The notes under the pieces were generated by a model, which ran no database searches, was not told the DNA's origin, and worked only from the letters and a program-made list of their open reading frames with translations. The position numbers and the translations under genes are program-made. Shown in pieces: positions 35,239-44,665 of a stretch of 64,000 bases of DNA. Every line of letters begins with the position of its first letter. The first letter of the stretch is position 1. The stretch covers positions 16,967,736 to 17,031,735 of the forward strand of contig CM056742.1 of the NCBI GenBank assembly GCA_029851415.1. Reading direction: 5' to 3'. The DNA comes from Eretmocerus hayati. Its lineage: Eukaryota; Arthropoda; Insecta; Hymenoptera; Aphelinidae.

Positions 35239-36879
35239 ATGAGTCAATCAATGAAATCTCAAGTCATGGAAAAGGATGAGCAATCTCCATTCGGCCAAAC
35301 ATTCGTCCAAGAAATTGATTTCAATGAAATCGAAACAGGAGAAATCGTAGGTAAAGGTTCATTCGGTGTCGTATTCAAAGGTACATGGAGAGGCAAACCC
35401 GTTGCTGTGAAGAACATTAACTCAGAAGGTGAAAGAAAAGCATTTGCCATAGAAGTGCGTCAACTGTCCAGAGTCAACCATCCAAACATAGTCAAACTTT
35501 ATGGTGCCTGTACAAAAAATCCAGTATGTCTTGTCATGGAATATGCAGAAGGAGGATCTCTATACAATGTACTACATTCAAATTTACAACCAAGTTATAC
35601 TGCCGGACACGCAATAAGTTGGGCACTCCAATGTGCCCAAGGAGTTGCATATCTTCACAATTTGAAGCCAAAACCTTTAGTTCACAGAGATCTTAAACCT
35701 CCAAATTTATTACTAATTCTTGGTGGCCAGACACTTAAAATTTGTGATTTTGGCACAGCTTGCAATTTGAGCACTTACATGACGAATAATAAAGGATCTG
35801 CAGCTTGGATGGCTCCAGAAGTCTTTGAAGCAACAAAATATACAGAAAAGTGTGATGTTTACAGTTGGGGTATAATTTTATGGGAAATCTTATCAAGAAA
35901 GAAACCGTTTAGTGATAGAGGTGCTACTGCTATCAGTATTATTTGGGGAGTCTACCAGGGTAGAAGACCACCTCTATTGGAAAATTGTCCTAAACCAATA
36001 GAAGATTTGATCGTAAGATGTTGGGATAAGGATCCTGAGAAACGTCCATCCATGGACGAGGTTGTTAAAATCATGTCACAATTGTTAGAATTTTTCAGTG
36101 GACATTCGGAACCCATTGAGTATTCTCCAGGTAATGATACAGCAACAGATGATGATTTGGAGTACAATTCACTTGAATTTGAAGACCAAGGAGATAGTGA
36201 TAGAAGCTTTACAGGAAATGACAGTAATCGTTTTGGAATTTCCCAAATTGATGGTACAGAAAGTGTGATCAAGGGTACATCTGATCGTTCCCAACATATC
36301 ATTGTTCCACACGATCCTTTTAGTAACTCAAGTTCAAATGAAAAAACTCGAGTACTCAGTGATCCCATGCCCTTACCTCAAGTGAATCTTGCTCCATTAG
36401 AAATAGAATGTGATCCAAACGCTTGGGAGTTGAAACAAATAGATTTGACGTCTGAACCGGTCGACGAGGTTCCCCAAATTCAGCCGACTTTTATTGGGAC
36501 AAATAATCTTGAAGGTTTAGATAACTGCATTGATCAAGAATTGAGACCTGTTCAACCGGATTATAACTGTCCAATATCTTTAAAAATTTTTGAAGAACAC
36601 AACAGGTTAGCCGAAGATTATCTCAGGATCCAAACGGAAATAGCACTTCTTGGACATCATAAAAAAAGGCTTCTTTCACGCACGAATGCTGATGAGATAA
36701 AAAAACTGTTTGATGAAAAAGTATCGTTAGTTAAGCTTTACAGGAATCTTGAACGGCAGTTAGAACTTATCAATGAGCGACACAGTGATCTGTTAGACTC
36801 ATCGACATCTTTGCCTGTTGTTACAAATGAGGATGGATGGGTACTTGTTCCAAGGCGAGATTCTTCCAAAGCTACATAA
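35239..36879 (+). CDS. Tak1: TAK1 / MAP3K7 serine-threonine kinase
   Basis: TAK1 is a cytoplasmic MAP3K that, with TAB adaptors, phosphorylates MAP2Ks and IKK. In insects it acts in IMD immune and JNK stress signalling. The 546-residue product has a kinase domain at about 30-285: glycine loop GKGSFG 38-43, catalytic Lys58, αC Glu72, gatekeeper Met100, HRDLKPPN 149-156 with Asp151, DFG 170-172 preceded by Cys169, and MAPE 191-194. The activation-loop Thr173, Thr179, Thr182 and Ser187 correspond to human Thr178, Thr184, Thr187 and Ser192. An acidic, Ser-rich linker follows. The C-terminal part at about 443-515 (CPISLKIFEEHNRLAEDYL, IQTEIALL) is the coiled-coil TAB2/3-binding region. The start is the first in-frame ATG; a second Met at residue 5 is possible. 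The whole coding frame lacks introns, yet there is no poly-A tail or flanking duplication. Length is normal and no key residue is missing, so it looks functional. Confidence 0.97.
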   Translation: MSQSMKSQVMEKDEQSPFGQTFVQEIDFNEIETGEIVGKGSFGVVFKGTWRGKPVAVKNINSEGERKAFAIEVRQLSRVNHPNIVKLYGACTKNPVCLVMEYAEGGSLYNVLHSNLQPSYTAGHAISWALQCAQGVAYLHNLKPKPLVHRDLKPPNLLLILGGQTLKICDFGTACNLSTYMTNNKGSAAWMAPEVFEATKYTEKCDVYSWGIILWEILSRKKPFSDRGATAISIIWGVYQGRRPPLLENCPKPIEDLIVRCWDKDPEKRPSMDEVVKIMSQLLEFFSGHSEPIEYSPGNDTATDDDLEYNSLEFEDQGDSDRSFTGNDSNRFGISQIDGTESVIKGTSDRSQHIIVPHDPFSNSSSNEKTRVLSDPMPLPQVNLAPLEIECDPNAWELKQIDLTSEPVDEVPQIQPTFIGTNNLEGLDNCIDQELRPVQPDYNCPISLKIFEEHNRLAEDYLRIQTEIALLGHHKKRLLSRTNADEIKKLFDEKVSLVKLYRNLERQLELINERHSDLLDSSTSLPVVTNEDGWVLVPRRDSSKAT

Positions 36880-37275
36880 AAAGATTGTAAGATGATCTTG
36901 CTCTTTTGGAAATTATTTATAATGTTGATATGTATTGATATGTATATACTGTGTATACTTGGCATTTTTACGGTTATTATGTAAATCATTTAGATATTTC
37001 TAGTTTTACATTTGTACATCATAGAGGTGGACATCACTAATCTGATTTTAAATTTTGACTGATGTATGCTCGAGTCTCGATGACTAAATAATTTCATTAT
37101 ATCGAGTATCCATATTTTTGACGAGAGAAAAATGAAAAAAAGTGTGTACAAAATTTTCATATTGTAACTTCTAGATCTATGGAATTTTATATCACCTCAT
37201 CAAATATACACATTTTTCTGTGCGTCATTCACTGAACTCTTATGATGAATAAAGAGTGAACTCAATCTTCGTATG
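36880..37275 (+). terminator. TAK1 3' UTR with poly(A) signal
   Basis: An A+T-rich 3' UTR of about 390 bases follows the TAA stop. A canonical AATAAA lies at 37248-37253, so cleavage is expected about 15-25 bases later. On the opposite strand an AATAAA reads at 37286-37281, so two convergent transcripts could end almost on top of each other. Confidence 0.7.
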
Positions 37276-37527
37276 ATCAATTTATTTATCCCCATTCAAA
37301 ATCTACTCATTCACCAATATTAATTAATCGGATATATAAGACATTTTTTAAATGAATCCATGACGAAACTATGATGCTCTTCTAGAAATATGCATCCAAT
37401 AAAATGGGTCTCAAATGGACTTTTCTCTTTTCTGAAGTCATTATATCTCAATATAATGGCTGTTTCTCCGGCTAATAAGATGACCTAATTTAAAATGGAA
37501 GATTTTGTTGCCTGACAGCAAGTAAGA

Positions 37528-37719
37528 CTATTCAGAGGATGCAACGTGTTGTTTGGACTGATTTCTGTAGGTCTTCCTGTCTTTTGCAAAATACTGACCA
37601 TTCTTGCTATTACTGATATATCTGGCACTCGTTTTAGATAATATTAAACCCAGGAATCTTCCTGAAAAACTCTTGGTATATCCTACAGTTGCCCAAGCAT
37701 CAACTTTTACATCAGACAT
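37528..37719 (-). CDS. Possible 63-codon gene converging on TAK1
   Basis: A minus-strand ATG (37719) opens a 63-codon frame starting MSDVKVDAWATVGYTKSF. It is basic towards the C-terminus (AKDRKTYRNQSKQHV). Codon composition is protein-like. A minus-strand AATAAA at 37286-37281 could end a transcript about 250 bases beyond the stop, back-to-back with the TAK1 poly(A) signal. I recognise no family and see no hydrophobic segment long enough for a membrane helix. Frames of this length arise by chance in such DNA, so this is a candidate only. A further 93-codon minus frame at 37843-38124 is equally unproven. Confidence 0.25.
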   Translation of the reverse strand: MSDVKVDAWATVGYTKSFSGRFLGLILSKTSARYISNSKNGQYFAKDRKTYRNQSKQHVASSE

Positions 37720-38889
37720 AATATTCTGACTGTTAATTTACTGATTGTGAGTCCAGAAATGGACGTTGCAAGAAGTTAAAAGAATCTGTCATTCATCTTA
37801 ACTTTTTACTTCTATCCTCGCTCTAAAATATTTCGCATGATTTCAAGACGGACAGCTCAAAATCAATGGAAGAGAATGCTCGAAAGCAAAAGCTATCGAA
37901 TCTCCCGTTGCTTTTGGTAGAGCCTGATGTAACAGCGAATCGTCAGTAAACTGTTCGCCGCTGACATGTCTATTTCGCTTGTCTTTCTGCTGAAATATTT
38001 GAAGCTCGGTAAACTCTTCAAGTTTGAATATGCGCAAAAATCGGATAAAAACAGAAAAATCCAGAGAGCTTAGGTAAATGCAGGCACCAATGTTCATCTC
38101 AGAAGATTCAACCGACTCATACAAGTGAATCCACGCTCATCTCTTTGACTCAACAAGTACAATTTTTCTCCAATTCTACTCTGGTCTGCATCAATACAGA
38201 TAAATTCCATTTTTGCCATCAGATATATTTATCATGGGAAGGTAAAACATAGTCAAAAACAATTATTGATCAAAGATTCATCTAACTCCCGGGTTTCAGA
38301 GGATGTTACCGTCAATTTGTCATGAGAAACTCTCAAAATGAAGTCACGTAACTTGAAACTGAAGAGTAAATCGGTCAAACTGTGATTAATCCACTAGCAT
38401 ATGTTTCTTTCATCGAACTCCTCCTCCACGCGCTTGTATGCAATAAAATCAAAGATAATGAAATGGAGTAACGATAAGAATCTCAAGAATCAAGCAAGTA
38501 TCATCGGAGAGGCACTGTTCTAAATGTTTGCTAAAAATGCCAAAACCTGTCTTCATTTCGTTCCCTTCAAAATATCAAAAGAAGCTTTCAAGAATTTTCA
38601 AAGCACCCCGTAGATACGTGAATGGGTCATGAATAGAAGTGCATCATCTACATCTATACAGACTCGTAACCTTTCAAAGAATAGACCAGACGTTGAAGTT
38701 GCAGGGTAAGAGAGAGTACCTAAATCTGAATAGAGCACATATTCATTCATGCGCATGCTAGTGCGCATGTGTGGGATAATAGTAGTATACCCTTTTAACC
38801 GGTCATTTTGCTGTACTGAATAAGTATCAGTGCAGTCTGTAACCATGACTAAGGCCTCTTTGGGGCACATCCTTGAGTTACTTCAGATA

Positions 38890-38931
38890 CACCCTGTATA
38901 TAGAACCGCCATATTGGTTATATACAGGGTG
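38890..38931. repeat. 42-base palindrome with CACCCTGTATATA ends
   Basis: CACCCTGTATATA and TATATACAGGGTG are perfect inverted copies around a 16-base spacer. CACCCTGTATA is the kind of end seen on some insect mariner-like elements, so this may be a pair of element ends left without an interior. That origin is inference. Confidence 0.7.
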
Positions 38932-39371
38932 AATACATATATAATAGAACGATTCATGTTATTCTTGCGGAAATCGATCCTCGAAAGACCTTGTGCTAAG
39001 CATACATCAGCATCATGCAGTTGTTGCATCCCGCCTCTATGTCTGGCGTGTATATCTCTCATCATGATGATGCAGGCCGTCTTTGTCTCCCTCGGCTTCG
39101 CCAAGTCACGACTATACCTTCTGTCTGTATGGAAATGGAATAGGATGCTGTGGCCTCTTGTATATGTTCACCATCAGGTTACATGCAGCCAGAGCTATTG
39201 ACCGAGCCAGCTTTTAACCTAACCAGCTTCTTCATGTATGTAAGTGTGCGTGTGTTTGGGTTTTTGTGTGCATGTGTGTGGGTATTATACGCTGAAACAC
39301 TCACCTTCCACCCAGTTTCAGAAACCGGTCATACGAGTTTTGCCGATGTGCAAAGTATCAGGACCGTGGAT

Positions 39372-39445
39372 GGTCAGAAGAAGCGAGGAAGAGAGATGAA
39401 ATGAGAGAAAAGAGAGATATAAAGAGAGAAAAAGAGAGATGTATG
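39372..39445. repeat. GA-rich purine tract
   Basis: An almost pure purine run of GAGA and AGAGAA units. It could bind GAGA-type factors, but there is no adjacent gene to support that. Confidence 0.7.
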
Positions 39446-40854
39446 TGTATAGATGTTCAGAAAGAGAGGACGAATATGGGATCTAAACTGGGGTACGAGA
39501 CCCAATTTTCTGTCTGTACATTCGATCTGGTCGAGTTTTCATACTTTTTGATAACAAACTTTTATTTTTTGTTTTATAATATTTTTTTTCATTAATCATC
39601 ACGAAACACTTACAATGTATTTATTGGAAAAGATTCACCATGTTCCGAGAATTTTTGACGAGTAATCTTATCAATATACTTCAAGAGTTGCCTTAAGAAC
39701 TTCAATCACAAGTGTATGATTCGACTTTTTGTGAACCACATGCGCATATCATTATTATTTAATTTGTTTGAATAATGAGTCACAAAATGATGTATTGGTA
39801 TTCTCTTATCGGTAAGACCTCGAAAGAATGGTATTTGTTGATGATCGAGTATTTTGTGTAGATTATTGCATTTACACTCGTGAAGAACAAAAAAAATAAT
39901 AACTAAACGTAAAAATTACGACAACCATTTATAAAATGAAAATAGTTGTAATGCGCAGTCAGTGGTTTGGAACATAGTATCAAAATTTCAATTTATAGCA
40001 CTCTAACCTAAAAATCGCAACTTTGAACGTGATTTTTGGATTTTCGTGCTATAAAATATCATATGAAACTGCGTGCAGATGAGTAGTGTCATAATATACT
40101 ATTTTTCACATCATTGTAGTATTAGGTATACGTTACATTAGAATTTATTTTTGGTCCTAATACTATACAATCAAAAAAACCAACTCAGACAACGTACTGA
40201 ATAAAATCGATGAAATTCAAATTTGACGAATGATAACTTGAATTTTACATGTGACCGATATACTTTAAACGAAGACGAGTAAATCGTGAAATCAGGCAAT
40301 TCGATCATATTGGCAAGAATTCAAGATTCTGAACTCTGTTGCTAGGTGAGCTCTAGTACAAAGATATACTACTACACGAACTCGTGATCAACGAGAGCAT
40401 CGTATTGAGATAGTATATAGAAACGTTGAGTTCAATTTTCACGTCGCATCGTCGTCTATAACAATCTAAGGAAGGGAGTGAAAATGAGAGACGCTTTTGG
40501 TATATACATTCGTGATTACTCGAAAGTTACAAAGTGGAAAAATGACCTCTGATCTCAACCACACTAATACAGAAGACAATATTTCTGTCTCGTGATAACG
40601 AGCTGTGCTGATAAAAATTTATCCTAAAATTCAGGTGTTGCGGTCGTACGTGTCTCATAAAATCATGAATTATTTATCAAATTACTTCTCTGAATATTTT
40701 TCTCGTTCTTTTAAGATGATTTTGGAAATTCGGTTGTAAATCGATTTTTTCAAACAATGAAACTCTCGTCAATAACTTTTTTGAAACATTTATTCTTGAT
40801 ATTTACTGTGGGTATAATTGTACTTTGCGCACAGTTCATCAAAAAAGTATCATA

Positions 40855-41856
40855 CAGTACCATGCAAAAATTCCTGAACGGTGCGGTATGAAATTCACCC
40901 TTGCAAAAACGTCGATTGCTCGAGTCCAGATTAATGTAGAGAAATTTTGGAAAAAAGCATCTTAGAGATGAGAAAAAATGCTAACTTTTTGTGGTTTTTA
41001 ATTTTTTTCTCAGCCCATCTTGGTACCTCAGATAGCTGATATAATTTCAAGGATTTTGAACAAGAGTGAGAGTTCTCAAAGTAGCCACAGATTCTCGGAT
41101 TTTCAATGAAATACGGGTAAAAACAGCATCAGAAAATGTCAGAAAACGACGGTTTTGGATACTTTGAGAGCTCTCACACTCTTATTCACACGACGTAAAA
41201 AACAATTAAAAAATCATTGCGAATGGCATTTTTTCCGCTCTTCAAGATGCTTTTCGCAAAATTGTTGTATCTTTATCCGCGTCCAAATTACAGCCCATAG
41301 AGTAAAAACGGTTTTTTCTCTCGAAATCCTTGAAATTATATTAGCTATCTGAGGTACCAAGATGGGCTGACCAGAAGAGTGTTTCAGATCCGGGTCACGG
41401 ATTTGGCTGAAACTTTGGAAATAGTATTCTTTTAGTACCAAAAGATGAAACCCAAAATTATAGACCCTAACGCTCAAGCGTTTCCGAGCCACAGCCAAGG
41501 ACATTAGCATTGCCCATATAGGCCCATGTTAAAAGTCATGAATTTAGGTACACCTACAATGGTAATGTCCTTGGCTGTAGCTCGGAAACGCTTGAGCGTT
41601 AGGGTCTACGATTTTGGGTTTCATCTTTCGGCACCAAAAAAAGACTATTTCCGAAGTTTCAGCCAAATCCGTGACCCGGATCTGAAACACTCTCCTGGTG
41701 AGAAAAAAATCAAAATCCACAAAAAGTTAGAATTTTTTCTCATCTCTAAGACGCTTTTTTCCAAAATTTCTCTACATCAAATTGCGCTCGAGCAATCGAC
41801 GTTTTTGTAAGAGAGGATTTCATACCGCACCGTTCAGGAATTTTTGCACAGTACTG
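40855..41856. mobile_element. TA-flanked foldback MITE (Tc1/mariner-like), interrupted
   Basis: The ends are inverted CAGTAC...GTACTG, flanked by TA on both sides (40853-40854 and 41857-41858), the target duplication of Tc1/mariner elements. The two arms pair along their whole length. The left arm is 40855-41010 plus 41370-41506 (293 bases), the right arm is 41563-41856 (294 bases), and the loop is 56 bases. The left arm is split by a 359-bp insertion (41011-41369). Removing that insertion leaves a foldback of about 643 bp with no coding capacity. Shared blocks include TTCCTGAACGGTGCGGTATG and ACGCTTGAGCGTTAGGGTC. Confidence 0.88.
41011..41369. mobile_element. 359-bp inverted-repeat element inserted in the MITE arm
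   Basis: The ends are inverted repeats of about 47 bases starting CAGCCCATCTTGGTACCTCA. Inside, a second hairpin pairs AGAGTGAGAGTTCTCAAAGTA (41063-41083) with its inverted copy (about 41160-41182). Comparison with the intact opposite arm (TTTTTTCTCACCAG) gives the insertion point to within a base or two. No clear target-site duplication is left. It has no coding capacity. Confidence 0.8.
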
Positions 41857-41858
41857 TA

Positions 41859-43887
41859 GTTCTATTACATACATGCGGATGTGCGAGATGTGGAACCTAA
41901 TTTTAATTTTACACCCTCGAAATGCAGATTCCAGATAATACAAGATCCGAAATAGCTGAAAAGATGTGTTTCAAAGCATTAGTTTTTCTCGTGACTTTTT
42001 TGTATAAAATGAAGAAACTATATAAAACGGACCCGCGTCGACCTGAAATTTCAGCTATACCAGACTCACACTCACCCATAAACATATCTATATATCCAAG
42101 GGCCTGATACTCTAAATACGTCTGGCTCAGCATGGCTTGGCTCGTTCCCTGAAAAATTGCATAAATTTGAATTCCATCGCTCATCGAGGCTCAGAGCGCA
42201 CCAACGGGCTTGGCTCCAAAATTGCATCGCTGCCACCCGCCGGTTTCCGCCTTCTACCTACTACTCGAATATAATATACGAGTAGTATAACTATATATAT
42301 TCATGTTTCCGAGTCACCTGCAGCATAATATCACCCATAACCATGCGTCGAAAATGCTGGGGAAATTATATTTGGGTGGCGCGCGTACCAGTTCCGGAGC
42401 GTGTTTACCGCTTGCAATACCCTCGAGTTTTCTGTTACTATACTGATGCCCTATACTCAATTTTATACATATATTTATAAACGCATGTCCCTTTTGTTTC
42501 TAGACTTGAGTAAATACTGTGTTGGTGTTGAGATACACTCGCTCGAAAATTTTTGTAAATTTTTGTCTATAAAAGAAAAAAATTGTATTTTTTTTTCTGA
42601 GACATTTGATTCTTACACTCTATTCGAATGGCAAAAATCTTCAATCGACATGATGAGTTGTTGGAGAACAGATCATCAGAGAGACAGAATAGAAAGATGA
42701 AGTGAGAGACGCTGAAATTGCGAATTCTAAAAATAGTATGAAGCTTGTGTATGTGAACTCTCGTTGCGTTTCTCGCATTCGCGGTTACAAATCGCACGAT
42801 GCATGGAGTCTTGAGCTCGGTATGTGCAACGAATTTCTCTGGATATTGTCTGGATGAGTTATCGAGTATCAAGCAATAGACACGCGAGTAACATGCAATT
42901 GTCTACGCGTGAGCTATGATAACATTTTTTCCGATTTTTTCTGTCTCCTATGTTGCGTTTTTAAACAATACAAAATAAGTTATGGATATCAATGAAATCT
43001 GGGAGTCATTTTATTTATACACTAGGCTTAAAATTGTACTTTTTGCACATTTTATCGTTTCTTACTCACAGTTGATCAAAAACTATGGTTCGTTACATGA
43101 GAGTAAAATCTATTTTTCGTATCCTCGTGATAATTCTGATCCGTTCCAATTCTCATCTGCGGCTCGGACCAGAAACCCATCACTCAGACGCAAAAAAAAG
43201 TTTTCATCAAGGTGACTATGTGCTACATGAAAATTTATTCAAATTGAAAAGACTATTGTGCAAAATTTCAATCTGTATAATTTTTTTGAACGCTTACTCC
43301 CAAATCATTGATCATAAAAAATTTGTCGCTTCACATTTGTAATAGAACTGAGCTCGAAGGTCCACAGATTAATTTGAAGAAATTCACTTTATACTTTGTG
43401 ACTTGAGACAGCACACTCTAGACAGTCTGAACCGTCAGTGTACACTATAGAATATGAAAAAGTGATAGTAGATTTCAAAAATTATATTCATTTCTCGCGT
43501 AATTTTGAAAAATTGTTCCTGAACGGACACAACTTTGCACCTTGTTATTGACTTCATACTTCATCGTATTGTACACAGTAATTTTCGAGTTAATTTTATT
43601 CATGAACGGTTTCGTGACCTCGTGTGCATGTGTTTATCCACTGTCTCGTGTAAATATTCCCATCATACTTCAGTCTACCGACTCGTTTAAGGGGGTTCGA
43701 TAGCGACTCGCGAGTCAACATGAAAACCAACGGTAGCAATAAACCCAAAAATCCACATCCGCGTTGCTGACTGTTTTGATTTCTGTCTGTAAATTCAAAA
43801 TATGAATTTAGATGAGGCCAGAAATCATTTTTACAATAGTAGAATCTGTGAAATCGCGAATTATAATTTTTGGTGCATCGCTTGACT
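41859..43887. other. Gene-free stretch
   Basis: A G+C-richer patch at about 42.18-42.26 kb lies in otherwise A+T-rich DNA. I see no supported exon, transposon end or RNA gene. Confidence 0.5.
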
Positions 43888-44665
43888 ATTGCCACCGAGA
43901 CTAGACTGCCACGCCGCCTGCAGACCAGCCGAAGTACCTCGGTGCAGCCGGCTCATGGGCAAAACGGGCGGACTCGTCCGGTCGCTTTAGCATACGGCAG
44001 GATGTGATTACTCGTAATATTATCATGCTTGTTTAATTGTGTCATCGAAACTTGTGAAAATTAAAACTAGACGTGGTTCCGAATGCAGTGTGTGGGCAGT
44101 TGATGGCCATCGATAGAGTGATTTTGTGTTGTAGTCGTAAATGTAGTGTCACTCGCCGGGTCCGCCCAGGTTAGCAGAAGACGCGAGCAGCAGCCGCACA
44201 GCCAACGATGAGCGCGTTTTCGTGTCCGAAAAACCTTGTTGTATCTTGACTTTGAATAATCAGATCGACTTGATGAATGAGATGGTCATTGCCAAGTCGA
44301 TGTTCTTGATCATGCATTTCGCAGAACAATCCGGTATTGCCTCCAGTACATCAGAGAAATTCACGAAAAGTGCGTGTTTACGCTCTCGCGTGCCGTGACT
44401 TTTTATAGAAAAAAGTAAGCGACAAAGTTTCAAGAAAGGCTCTTTCCTGCTCATAATCTCATTCGTAGATATGCGAGCTTCCTTGATGTATAATTTGAAA
44501 GTTATGCGATAATCAGGAAAAGCACAAGAAACGGGTTTCTCAATGCTACCGTGTTAGTTTATATGAAAGGGTCCGCCTGATTTTGCCCGGGTAGTGCGCG
44601 CGGCGCTCACCATGCGAGCGACGGTAGAGTCGGCTATCCCCTCCAACCCAAGTCTCGGTGGCAAT
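43888..44665. mobile_element. Inverted-repeat-bounded element, about 778 bp
   Basis: ATTGCCACCGAGACT (43888-43902) and AGTCTCGGTGGCAAT (44651-44665) are perfect inverted ends. A second inner pair matches as GGGCAAAA-CGGGCGGAC near 43.96 kb and GTCCGCC-G-TTTTGCCC near 44.58 kb. The terminal 90 bases are far richer in G+C than the interior. It encodes nothing recognisable and no target duplication is evident. A non-autonomous DNA transposon is the simplest reading. Confidence 0.65.

Larger units (their letters stand above)
37720..40852. other. Gene-free stretch
   Basis: Contains a small palindrome (38890-38931), a GT-rich patch near 39.24 kb and a purine-rich GAGA tract at about 39.37-39.45 kb. 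Open frames lack domains. Confidence 0.5.
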
